From the NCBI GenBank assembly GCA_020247055.1, contig JADCJL010000043.1, positions 1 through 64,000 on the forward strand: a DNA stretch of 64,000 nt, given 5' to 3'. A model generated the notes under the pieces. The model ran no database searches and was not told the DNA's origin. It saw nothing but the letters and a program-made list of their open reading frames with translations. Below, piece after piece: positions 1 through 8,500 of this stretch. Made by a program: the position numbers and the translations under genes. Source of the stretch: Acidobacteriaceae bacterium (GTDB taxonomy: Bacteria; Acidobacteriota; Terriglobia; Bryobacterales; Bryobacteraceae). Positions within the stretch are counted from its first letter, which is position 1, and each line of letters begins with the position of its first letter.

Positions 1-863
1 AAGATCGTGTTACTCGATTTCTCAATGTTCCCGTGCGCGTCATACCCGCCCTGAAACACCGCCGCCAGCCGCACCCCCGCCTCCACCAGCCGCCGCGCCA
101 GCAGCGCCCCCTGCCCCGTCGAGTTCCGCCCGTACCGGTCCCGCAGCGCCGCCGGCTCCTCGTCCAGGTTAAACGCCTTCCGCGCCTCGGCCGATGACAC
201 CAGCTCAAACGCCTTCTGCGTAAACGAATCCATCCCCTCCACCAGCTTCGTCCGCTCCACCTGCCGGACCTCCTCATCGAGCGCCCGCAGCAGATTCGCC
301 CGCCCCGCCGCTTCCTCCAGCGTCACATTCGCCGGTAGCGCCAAATCCTGCACCCGGAACTCCTTCCGCCCCGGATCCCCGGTGATGAACGGGTCATACG
401 CGGAACCCAAAAATCCCGCATCCGCCGAAATGTCCCGCCGCGGAATACACACAAACGCCGGCAGCCCCCCGCGCGGCCCCAACTCCTTCGCCACCACCGA
501 ACCAATCACCGGATGCTTAAACGCATTATTCGGCCGCGAGCCGGAGAAGATGTACTGCTTGGCCTTCTCATGGATCGCCTCCCGCGAATACATCGACCGG
601 ATCACCGTAAACCGGTCCGCCATCCGTGCACACCGCGGCAGCAGCTCCGAGAAATGCACCCCCGGAATCGCCGTCGGAATCGTCTTGTGCACCCCCCGGA
701 TCTCCAGCGGCTGCTCCGGCTTCGGGTCGAACGAATCGTGCTGACACGCCCCACCCTCCTGGAAGTAGATGATGCAGTTCTTCGCCCGCCCCCCGGCGCC
801 GGCCGCCGCCAGCAGCGCCGGCAGCGAAATCCCCGAAAACAAAAACTCTCGCCGCGTCCTCAT
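1..863 (-). CDS. DUF1501 protein, C-terminus cut off by window edge
   Basis: Reading the minus strand from an ATG at 863 gives an open frame to the window edge, about 287 residues. The N-terminus is a textbook twin-arginine signal (TRREFLFSG followed by a hydrophobic stretch). The mature part has the DUF1501 hallmarks: a CIIYFQEGG strand, HDSFDPKP, and an IRSMYS segment. The ATG overlaps the stop of the upstream PSD1 gene (ATGA), so the two are translationally coupled. DUF1501 proteins have an alkaline-phosphatase/sulfatase-like fold, usually sit beside PSD1 proteins in Planctomycetes and Acidobacteria, and have no settled biochemical function. The C-terminal third lies outside the window. 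Confidence 0.85.
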   Translation of the reverse strand, partial: MRTRREFLFSGISLPALLAAAGAGGRAKNCIIYFQEGGACQHDSFDPKPEQPLEIRGVHKTIPTAIPGVHFSELLPRCARMADRFTVIRSMYSREAIHEKAKQYIFSGSRPNNAFKHPVIGSVVAKELGPRGGLPAFVCIPRRDISADAGFLGSAYDPFITGDPGRKEFRVQDLALPANVTLEEAAGRANLLRALDEEVRQVERTKLVEGMDSFTQKAFELVSSAEARKAFNLDEEPAALRDRYGRNSTGQGALLARRLVEAGVRLAAVFQGGYDAHGNIEKSSNTI

Positions 864-3031
864 TGGTTCAGCTGAAACTCCTTCGTATTCACCAACGCCC
901 AGAACACATTCCCCAGCGCCCGCTGCCGCGTCCGCCCCGCCTCTCTCTCCGCCGCCAGATACCCCGCCACCTTCCCCCACTCCGCCTCGGTCGCCCGCCG
1001 CGCCAGCGCCCGCAAATACAGCGCGTCCACCACCGCCCGGTCATCCACCAGCCGCTCCACCAACCCCGCCAGCACCCCCTTCGGCGACTCAATCTTCTCC
1101 CGCACCGCGTCCGCGTTCATCAAATGCAGCGACTGCGCCAGCGACGGATTCCCGCTCCGCGGCTCCAGCGTATCCCGCCGCGGCTGCCCGAACGTCGTCA
1201 GAAAATAGGTGGACCCAATCGACGCCACCAGCTCCTTCGCCGACGTCCCCTCCGGATAGTTGCTGAAACTCTGCGGCACCCCGGTCACCTGCCCCAACGC
1301 ATCGAGCAGCACCTCCGCCGGCAGCTTCCGCGGCTCGTACCGCGCCAGCAGCACCCGCTCGAGCGGATCCCCCCCGCCCGGCCGCCCCGGCTCCCTCGAC
1401 GCCAGCTGATACACCCGCGCATTCAAAATCAACCGGTGCATCGGCTTGAACCGGTATCCCGACTCCACAAACCGCCGCGCCAGCTCCTCGAGCAGCGCCG
1501 GATGCGACGCCATGTTCGTCGACCGGAAGTCATCCGCCGGATGCACAATGCCCGTCACAAAATACTCCGCCCACAGCCGGTTCATCGTCGCCCGCGCAAA
1601 CTGCATCTGCTGCGCACCCAGAATCCAATCCGCCAGCTGCTCCCGCCGGTCCCGCCCGTCCCCCGCCTGGGGCGTCGTCCCGTCCAGAAACCGCGGCCGC
1701 ACCGCCTGCTTCGTGTTCGGGTGGATCACCTCACCCTCCCGCGTGTTGTACCAGATCCGCCGGTACTGCGCGTAGCCGTGCTTCACCTTCATCCGGCCCA
1801 GAAACGCCGCCATCCCGTAAAAATCATCCTGCGTCAGGTTTTCGAGCGGATGGTTGTGGCACTCGGCGCACTCAATCCGCTGCCCCAGAAACAGTCGCGT
1901 CACCGTCGGAATCGCCTTCGATACATCAAAGGTCTTCAGCATGAAATCAATCGCCGGATGCCAGAAGTTCCCCGCCGGATGCACCGTCGTATCGCCCGTC
2001 GCCGTCAGCATCTCCCGCACCGTCCGGTCATACGGCCGGTCCCGCTCAATCGCCTCCGCCAGCCAGCGCTTGAACGAACCATTCGTCCGCCCCTGCGAGT
2101 AGTACTGCGAGTTGCGAAACCAGTCTTCGAACTTCACCAGCCAGTGCGTCGTGTACTCGGGCCGCTCGAGCAGCCGGTCAATCAGCGCCGCGCGCTTGTT
2201 CGGATCCGGGTCGGCCACAAACCGCTGCGTCTCCTCCGGCGCCGGCAGCACCCCGATCAGATCCAGATACACCCGCCGCACAAACACCGCGTCCCCACTC
2301 ACCGGATACGGCGCAATCCCCACCTGCCGCAGCTTCTCAAACACCTCCCGGTCGATGAAGTGCCCCTCCCCCACCCCGCTCTCCGCCCGCGCCGCCGCCG
2401 TCGTCACCAGTATCTGCGCCGTCGCCGTCTTCCCCACGCCCCGCGCCATCACGGTCGTAATGCCCCGGCCCCCCGCCACCGCCTCCCCCGTCGCCGCGAC
2501 CTTCACCACCCCCTCATCGTTCACCGCGTAAGTCACCTGCCGCGTCAAATCGGCCGTACTCCCGTCCGACAGCTTCGCCGTCACGGTAAACCGGACCTTC
2601 TCCCCGCTCCGCGCAATCACCTCCCGCGGCGCCATCACAATACTCACAATCCCCGGCCCCGCCGTGCTCCGCCGCGCCCCCTGCTCGAGCCACCCCAGCA
2701 GCGTCCGGTACTCATCCGACTCCGGCGTCAACAAGTGTCCCCCGCCGTGCGCCACCGCAAAACTCGGCTTCCGCAGCAGCAGCGAGTTCGCCGGATGGGC
2801 CCGGTCCACCCGCCGCCCGTTATGCGCCGACGTGATCATCGCATAGTCCGCCGCCGCATCCGCCCCGTACAGCGACAGCTTAAATCCGCTCTGCCCCGCC
2901 GGCGAGCCATGGCACCCCGAACTGTTGCACCCCTTCGTCGTCAGGACCGACAGCACATCCCGCTCAAAACTAATATCGATCGCCAGGACACACCCGGGTA
3001 TCGTAACCGCGGCTAGCAGGAATGAACGCAA
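860..3031 (-). CDS. PSD1/DUF1549-DUF1553 domain protein with haem-like motif and Ig-like domain
   Basis: This 723-residue exported protein has a short signal peptide (MRSFLLAAVTIPGCVLA). Next comes a PSCyt-like segment of about 100 residues, which contains CNSSGCH in place of a canonical CxxCH. A bacterial Ig-like (Big2-type) domain covers roughly residues 130-210 and starts near IVSIVMAPREV. DUF1549 follows at about 225-430 (FIDREVFEKL, RRVYLDLIGVLP) and includes an ECAECHNHP motif that could bind haem c. DUF1553 fills the rest. Family members are presumed to be redox or haem proteins at the cell surface, and their substrate is unknown. It is ATGA-coupled to the downstream DUF1501 gene. The first CxxxxCH motif has extra residues between the cysteines, so haem attachment there is uncertain. 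Confidence 0.85.
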   Translation of the reverse strand: MRSFLLAAVTIPGCVLAIDISFERDVLSVLTTKGCNSSGCHGSPAGQSGFKLSLYGADAAADYAMITSAHNGRRVDRAHPANSLLLRKPSFAVAHGGGHLLTPESDEYRTLLGWLEQGARRSTAGPGIVSIVMAPREVIARSGEKVRFTVTAKLSDGSTADLTRQVTYAVNDEGVVKVAATGEAVAGGRGITTVMARGVGKTATAQILVTTAAARAESGVGEGHFIDREVFEKLRQVGIAPYPVSGDAVFVRRVYLDLIGVLPAPEETQRFVADPDPNKRAALIDRLLERPEYTTHWLVKFEDWFRNSQYYSQGRTNGSFKRWLAEAIERDRPYDRTVREMLTATGDTTVHPAGNFWHPAIDFMLKTFDVSKAIPTVTRLFLGQRIECAECHNHPLENLTQDDFYGMAAFLGRMKVKHGYAQYRRIWYNTREGEVIHPNTKQAVRPRFLDGTTPQAGDGRDRREQLADWILGAQQMQFARATMNRLWAEYFVTGIVHPADDFRSTNMASHPALLEELARRFVESGYRFKPMHRLILNARVYQLASREPGRPGGGDPLERVLLARYEPRKLPAEVLLDALGQVTGVPQSFSNYPEGTSAKELVASIGSTYFLTTFGQPRRDTLEPRSGNPSLAQSLHLMNADAVREKIESPKGVLAGLVERLVDDRAVVDALYLRALARRATEAEWGKVAGYLAAEREAGRTRQRALGNVFWALVNTKEFQLNQ

Positions 3032-3109
3032 GGCTCTTCTCCGTGTCGATCATTCCACACTCCGCCCCCGCGCTCAAGCACCCCCGGACTCCACCGGAGT
3101 TACTCCTGC

Positions 3110-3145
3110 CCCTCGCCTTCCTTCCGCGTCTTCCGAAGGCGAGGG
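3110..3145. repeat. Perfect 11-bp inverted repeat (hairpin)
   Basis: CCCTCGCCTTC at 3110-3120 is repeated in inverted form as GAAGGCGAGGG at 3135-3145, giving an 11-bp stem with a 14-nt loop. It lies in the 156-bp gap between two minus-strand genes. Neither side carries a T-run, so it is not a classical terminator. An attenuator, an mRNA-stabilising structure or a REP-type element would all fit. Confidence 0.5.
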
Positions 3146-3187
3146 ACAAACACCAATGCGGCCAGGACCTCTATCCTGACCCGGCGA

Positions 3188-4567
3188 TCACCGCACCCGG
3201 ACAGAGATCCCGTGCGGGTCACTCTCCTCGGAGCCGTTCACCGGATTCCGGAACCGCGTCTGATACACATGCGTCATCTCGCCAAAAGCGCCTCCATGGG
3301 TCACCGACATAATGCCCAAGCCGGGAGTCGTACCGGCTGAGGCGTGCGCCCCGGTCTGCGGCTGCGGGCCACGCAGCGCCATATAAACCCGGTTGCCGTG
3401 CGGGGAAAGAGCGACGATGTCGGGCGTGGGATCGTCACTCAGTGGCCCAGCCAGATGGATGGCGCGGATGTACTTGAAGTCGAACGAGCGGTAAACCTCC
3501 ACCAGATTGGCCAGACGGTCAAACGCCCATATGTAGTAGCCGTTTCCGGTGGCCGTCATGCCATGCGCATCGCGGTGATCCGCGGCATTCCCGTCCCGGA
3601 AAATCGGACGGATCCGGGCATCGTTCGCCGGAAGAAAACTCGGCCCGTTCGGGAAGTTATCCTCGAGCGTATAAAGCATGAACTCACTGTGATTGGTTGT
3701 CGTGGTGCCGGCCCCGCCGTTCATGTAGACCTTGTTCCCCACCTGAACACCGCCACACCCATCGCGCCCGTAAAGCTGGTTGCCATACTCGGCGACAATC
3801 GACATCGGCGTAGTCGTCGGATCAACCACAAACATCCCGCCGCCACGGAGCGTAATCACCGACCGGTTCTGGAACGTGGTGATCGGGCAGATCGGGGCGT
3901 TGTCCGGCCGGTTGTGCGGACCAAAATATGCGGGATCGCTCGCGTTGACGGGCGTCGCCGTTTCGCACGGAAAGCCGTTCGGCGTCCGGCATTTCGCCAG
4001 GTCGATGGTAGCGGCCGTGTCATGCGTGAATTCGTCGCGAACCGCATCGTAATTAATGCGTTCGAGCAATTTGCCATTCTGGTTGGCCACAATCACGGCG
4101 CGGCCGTCCGTCGTCCACGTCGCAGCATGCGCCTGCCGCGCCCCACCCGCGCCGGCCGACATGCGGAACAACGCCTTCGAACGTCGCGTCTCGGCATCGA
4201 TGATGGCCACATGGCCGCTTGCCACGAAGGCAACCGCCATATAGCGGCCGTCCGGACTCGGGTAGGCCATATGGGGACGCGAGACATTAGCGCCGGTGGA
4301 GTTGTTGGCGGTGCCAACAGCATAGAAAGAAGCCAGATCAATCACCTCCGGCTTATCCAAAACAGGACCGGTCGGGTTTTCCAGATCCTCGCTGTTCCAG
4401 ATGAGAATGCGGCCGCCATGGGTGCCCCGCGGCGCTTGGGCCGTAAAGCCAGCCGTGTTGTTCTGGTCGGTCAGCCAGACCTCATAACCATTGCTTTGCG
4501 CCAATGCCGGTAGCGCCACCAGGATAGAGGCAGACACGGCTGCCAACGTACAGGATTTCCAATTCAT
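3188..4567 (-). CDS. Exported beta-propeller-like protein (YncE/lactonase-like)
   Basis: This 459-residue protein has a clear Sec signal peptide ending near ALPALAQ. The mature part contains repeated blade-like segments such as YPSPDGRYMAVAFVASGHVAIIDAETR, here paraphrased as PDGRYMAVAF...IIDAETR. Others are VALSPHGNRVYMALRG and FDFKYIRAIHLAG. This pattern fits 40-residue propeller blades of the YncE, 6-phosphogluconolactonase-like or surface-layer type. No catalytic residues can be assigned. A GGAG Shine-Dalgarno lies 7 nt before the ATG. It may bind ligand or act as a scaffold in the periplasm. Neighbouring PSD1 and DUF1501 genes suggest a role in extracytoplasmic carbohydrate or redox processing, but that is inferred only from context. 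Confidence 0.6.
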   Translation of the reverse strand: MNWKSCTLAAVSASILVALPALAQSNGYEVWLTDQNNTAGFTAQAPRGTHGGRILIWNSEDLENPTGPVLDKPEVIDLASFYAVGTANNSTGANVSRPHMAYPSPDGRYMAVAFVASGHVAIIDAETRRSKALFRMSAGAGGARQAHAATWTTDGRAVIVANQNGKLLERINYDAVRDEFTHDTAATIDLAKCRTPNGFPCETATPVNASDPAYFGPHNRPDNAPICPITTFQNRSVITLRGGGMFVVDPTTTPMSIVAEYGNQLYGRDGCGGVQVGNKVYMNGGAGTTTTNHSEFMLYTLEDNFPNGPSFLPANDARIRPIFRDGNAADHRDAHGMTATGNGYYIWAFDRLANLVEVYRSFDFKYIRAIHLAGPLSDDPTPDIVALSPHGNRVYMALRGPQPQTGAHASAGTTPGLGIMSVTHGGAFGEMTHVYQTRFRNPVNGSEESDPHGISVRVR

Positions 4568-4735
4568 CAGTTTCTCCGCTACGATTCAGGATTCCGTGTG
4601 GGCGACTCTTACCGTGGATCACTGATGCGAACGACGACCGCACCAATAGGCTCGGCCCAGTCCGCCTTAAGAATGCGCTCCCAGAATCACATCACCATCA
4701 TAGGCCGTCCGCCGCTCTAGAAAACCCACCCCTAC

Positions 4736-7531
4736 CTACCTCGCCCGCCTCCGGTGCCGCTCCAATCCCCTCGAAACATAACGCTGCCCCGCCAGCACCG
4801 CCTCAATCGCCGCTACCAACTCCTCCCCCGCCGCCACCTTCAACACATACGCATCCCCACCCGCCTCCATCGCCCGGCGCAAAAACAGCGGACTGTTGTG
4901 CATACTCAAGAACACCACCTTCGTCAGCGGTAACGCCGCCCGGATCCGCTTCACCGCCTCCAAACCATTCATCCCCGGCATCGAAACATCACACACCACC
5001 ACATCGGGCCGCAGCCGCAGCGCCGCCGCCACAGCCTGCTGCCCATCGCCCGCCGTCCCTACCACCTCATACCCCCGCGGCAGCAGCGATTTGGTCCCCT
5101 CGAGCAACAGAGCATGGTCATCCGCCAGCAGAATCCGCACCGGCGCCTCCGCCCCGGCCGCCGCCGTCTCCGCCGCCGTCTCCTCCGCCCTCTCCTCCGG
5201 CACCCCGGCCAGCTCCGCCACCGGCCCCCGTCCCGCCTGCCGCTGCAGCGGAATCCGCACCAGCACCCGCGTGCCCTCTCCCGCGGCAGACTCGATCCGC
5301 AGCGTTCCCCCCACCAAACGCACCCGCTCCTCCATGCTGTACATCCCCAGCCCCCGCCCCTGGCTCCCGGCCGCAAACCCCTTCCCGCTATCCACCACCG
5401 CAAGCTCCAGGCCGTCCTCGGTACCCGTCAACGAAACCTCGGCGCACTCCGCCTCGGCATGCTTCTCAATGTTGCGCAGACACTCCTGACCAACCCGGTA
5501 CAAACACAGCGCCACGTTCCGGTCCACGCCGTCGGGTACGCTCGCCCCCCGGTATCGAATCAGTACCCCACTCCGCGCGCTCATCTCCTCGCACAACGAC
5601 TCAATCGCCGCCGAAAGCCCGAAGTGCTCGAGAATGGCCGGATGCATCTGGTGCGAAATCCTCCGCACCCCCGTTGAGATCTCCAGCAACTGCGCCTGGT
5701 ATCCCTGCAGCACCGGGCCCAGCGCCCCACTCGCCGGGTCCTTGGCCCGGTTGCTCATCTCCATCGACAGCAACGCCAGCCGCTGCGTGATATCGTCGTG
5801 CAACTCCCGCGCTAACGCCCGCGCCGCCTCCTCCTCCGCCGTTAACAGCCGCAGACCCAGCTTGCGAATCTCCTCGGCCGCCTCGCGCAGCTGCTCCTCC
5901 TGCCGCTTCTGCACCGTAATATCCGTCACCACGGCGACATGCAGTACCCCGCGGGCGCTCTCAAACTGATTCATCCGGCAGGTAACCGGAAACTCCAATC
6001 CATTCTTGTGCCGCCCCATCAACTCCACCGCCCGGGGCGTCAGCCGCGAGACTGCCGCTGGTCCATCCGGCCGGTACCCCGGCAACAAGACGGCAAACCG
6101 CTCCCCCATCAACTCCTCCATCGGGTAGCCAAAGATCTGCGTCACCACCGCATTAGCCAGTTGAATCCTGCCGTCCCCGTCAATCGCCAGCACCGCTTGC
6201 GACGAGGCATCAAACACCGCCTGAATCAGCGATTGCCGCTCCGTCGCCTGCTGCTCCGCCGCATACAAAGCCGACAGATCGGTAGCAATCAGCAACACCG
6301 ACGCCACCGCCCCGGCCGCATCCACTTCCGGCACCATCCGCACCCGCAGGTTCCCTAACCGCGTCTTCGAGCGCACCTCCGTCACCACCATCTGCCGGGT
6401 GGCCACCACCTGCTTCACCATCGCCTGCCAATAGGCAACGTCCCCCAACACCACCGCGCCCGGCCGCTTACCAATCAACTCCTCAAGCTCCACGCCGGCC
6501 AGCTCCACCCCTCGCCGGTTCACAAAGACGTAACGGCCCTCCGCATCCAGCCGGGCAATCGCGTCCGGACTGTTGTCCACCAGGTCCATGTACTGTCGAT
6601 GCAGCGCCTCGCGCTCCTCCCGCTCCCTCCTCTGCTGCGTAATGTCCCGGCGCGCCACCACCGCACCGGCAATCCCCCCGGCCTCATCCCGAATCGGCGC
6701 CGCATTGTAGCTCACCGCCCACTCTTGCCCCGTCTTCCTGTCGCGCAACACGTACTCTTCGCCAATCGCCGTCTCCCCCCGCATGGCCCTCGATACCGGC
6801 CACTGGGCTACCGGCACCCGGCCACCATCCAAATCGCAAACCTCCACCGCCGCCTCGTAATCCTCGAGCGATCGCGGGCAGGCCTCCTGCGAGGAGAAAC
6901 CATGAAACCTCGCAAACGCTTCGTTGTAAGTCTCCAGATTGCCATCCCGGTCGCTGATATACACCGCATCGGGCATCGCCTCAATCGCCGCCCGGAGTTG
7001 CGCCTCCCGCGCCCGCACCAGATCCTCCGCGGCAACCCGCGCCGTGATGTCTTCGCAGTACATCAACAGGCCCTCAGGCTCCCCGTCCCGGTCTCCCCAG
7101 GGCCGTATCTCCCACTGCAGCCACATCACCCCGCCGTTTACCGCAAAGCAATCCCGCTCCCTCGCCAGCGTCTCTCCCCGCAAACCACGCCGATGAAACT
7201 CCTTCCACCGCTCCGGAATATCAAACACCTCATAGTGCGACCGTCCTATCAGTTGCGATAGCTCCAGCTGGTAATACGCACACCACCGGTCGCTGGCCTG
7301 CAGGTAGCGCATCTCCCGGTCAACCATCGCCACCGCCACCGGCATCTCCCGCACAAAAATCGACAGTACGTCCACCCGGTCGTCGGACCGTCTCGTCGCT
7401 CGCCCTGCAGAAATCCCCATACCAAACACCAGAGTCATTTCCCCCGCACGCTGTGACAGCGGTAACGCGTTAACATCTGTAAAATCCCTATCTACCCCGC
7501 CCTTCCGCGCCTCCGCCGTCTGGGGTACCAT
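4736..7531 (-). CDS. Multi-PAS histidine kinase fused to a C-terminal receiver domain
   Basis: This 931-residue protein appears cytoplasmic: no membrane segment is visible. Four PAS domains run from about residue 50 to 555; the first contains YLQASDRWCAYY and linkers end in DITxxxxxE. A HisKA_3 dimerisation domain follows, with the phospho-acceptor His at about 578 (ELHDDITQRLA). The NarL-partner-type HATPase lies at about 670-765 (VDSGKGF, GRGLGMYSM). After an Ala/Glu-rich linker comes a receiver domain from residue 798 with acidic pocket ADDH, phospho-Asp 848 (CDVSMPGMNG) and Lys near 898. The receiver resembles NarL/FixJ regulators, but the protein ends right after it with no LuxR helix-turn-helix. 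The start is uncertain: the longest frame begins 33 bp from a divergent gene, and ATG codons at 7438 or 7342 would leave room for a promoter and still keep PAS1. Confidence 0.9.
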   Translation of the reverse strand: MVPQTAEARKGGVDRDFTDVNALPLSQRAGEMTLVFGMGISAGRATRRSDDRVDVLSIFVREMPVAVAMVDREMRYLQASDRWCAYYQLELSQLIGRSHYEVFDIPERWKEFHRRGLRGETLARERDCFAVNGGVMWLQWEIRPWGDRDGEPEGLLMYCEDITARVAAEDLVRAREAQLRAAIEAMPDAVYISDRDGNLETYNEAFARFHGFSSQEACPRSLEDYEAAVEVCDLDGGRVPVAQWPVSRAMRGETAIGEEYVLRDRKTGQEWAVSYNAAPIRDEAGGIAGAVVARRDITQQRREREEREALHRQYMDLVDNSPDAIARLDAEGRYVFVNRRGVELAGVELEELIGKRPGAVVLGDVAYWQAMVKQVVATRQMVVTEVRSKTRLGNLRVRMVPEVDAAGAVASVLLIATDLSALYAAEQQATERQSLIQAVFDASSQAVLAIDGDGRIQLANAVVTQIFGYPMEELMGERFAVLLPGYRPDGPAAVSRLTPRAVELMGRHKNGLEFPVTCRMNQFESARGVLHVAVVTDITVQKRQEEQLREAAEEIRKLGLRLLTAEEEAARALARELHDDITQRLALLSMEMSNRAKDPASGALGPVLQGYQAQLLEISTGVRRISHQMHPAILEHFGLSAAIESLCEEMSARSGVLIRYRGASVPDGVDRNVALCLYRVGQECLRNIEKHAEAECAEVSLTGTEDGLELAVVDSGKGFAAGSQGRGLGMYSMEERVRLVGGTLRIESAAGEGTRVLVRIPLQRQAGRGPVAELAGVPEERAEETAAETAAAGAEAPVRILLADDHALLLEGTKSLLPRGYEVVGTAGDGQQAVAAALRLRPDVVVCDVSMPGMNGLEAVKRIRAALPLTKVVFLSMHNSPLFLRRAMEAGGDAYVLKVAAGEELVAAIEAVLAGQRYVSRGLERHRRRAR

Positions 7532-7564
7532 GGCCCCAAGTCAACTCCCGCTCCCCTGTCTACC

Positions 7565-8500
7565 ATGCTCCTCTCCCGCCGTATCCTCCTCGCCGCGCCC
7601 CTGCTCGCCGCCCCACCGCCGCCCCCCTTCCGCGGCATCTACCCCATCGCCCAAACCCCCTTCCACCCCGACGGCTCCCTCGACGCCCCCACCCTCGCCA
7701 AACAAATCCAGTTCCTCCACCGCCTCGGCGCCCACGGCGTCGCCTGGCCCCAACTCGCCAGCGAATTCTGGACCCTCACCCCGGAAGAACGCCTCACCGG
7801 CGCCACCGCCCTCCTCGCCGCCGCCCGCGGCAAATCCATCCGCACCGTTATCGGCGTCCAGGCCAACGACCCCGACCTCTCCGTCCGCCTCGCCCGCCAC
7901 GCCGCCCAAAACGGCGCCCACGCCCTCATCTCCCTCCCCCCGGACTCCCTCCCCCTCCGCGAATTCTTCACCAAAATCGCCGCCGCCGCCAACCTCCCCA
8001 TCTTCCTCCAAGCCGTCGGCAACCTCTCCGTCGACGACGTCCTCGCCCTCCATCACGCCGTCCCCGCCGTCCGCCTCATCAAAGACGAAGCCGGCCTCAC
8101 CCTCCCCCGCATCTCCGCCTTCCACGCCCAAGCCCCCCACGTCGGCATCTTCACCGGCGCCCACGGCAAAACCATGATCGACGAACTCGTCCGCGGCGCC
8201 AGCGGCTCTATGCCCGCGGCCGGTCCCGCCGACCTCTACGTCCGCGCCTTCCACCTCTGGGAGCAAAAGAAAGAGGCCGCGGCCGCCGCCGCCTTCGCCA
8301 AGGCCGCCGTCTTCGTCCCCGAATTCGAACAGTACGGCATCGAAGGCCTCAAATATCTCCTCTTCCTCCGCGGCGTCTTCCCCAACCACCACGTCCGCGA
8401 ACCCCGCAACGCCATCGCCGGCGCCGTCGCTACCAAATTTAAACTCGACGACGCCGGCAAACGCACCCTCCGCATCCTCTGGCAAGGAGTCTCCCGTTGA
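7565..8500 (+). CDS. DapA/NAL-superfamily aldolase-like protein with twin-arginine-like N-terminus
   Basis: This 311-residue protein has the class I aldolase TIM-barrel layout of dihydrodipicolinate synthase/N-acetylneuraminate lyase enzymes. The Schiff-base lysine is conserved at about residue 173 (VRLIKDEAG). Other family features are altered. The usual GTTGE-type segment reads GVAWPQLASEF, and the strand that normally carries the catalytic Tyr reads PIFLQAVG, with Gln at that position. The N-terminus (LLSRRILLAAPLLAAP) looks like an export signal. The next gene, an L-rhamnonate-dehydratase-like enzyme, overlaps its stop by 4 nt. A 2-keto-3-deoxy-sugar-acid aldolase or a related lyase is therefore the best guess, but the missing Tyr leaves the reaction open. 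Confidence 0.75.
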   Translation: MLLSRRILLAAPLLAAPPPPPFRGIYPIAQTPFHPDGSLDAPTLAKQIQFLHRLGAHGVAWPQLASEFWTLTPEERLTGATALLAAARGKSIRTVIGVQANDPDLSVRLARHAAQNGAHALISLPPDSLPLREFFTKIAAAANLPIFLQAVGNLSVDDVLALHHAVPAVRLIKDEAGLTLPRISAFHAQAPHVGIFTGAHGKTMIDELVRGASGSMPAAGPADLYVRAFHLWEQKKEAAAAAAFAKAAVFVPEFEQYGIEGLKYLLFLRGVFPNHHVREPRNAIAGAVATKFKLDDAGKRTLRILWQGVSR

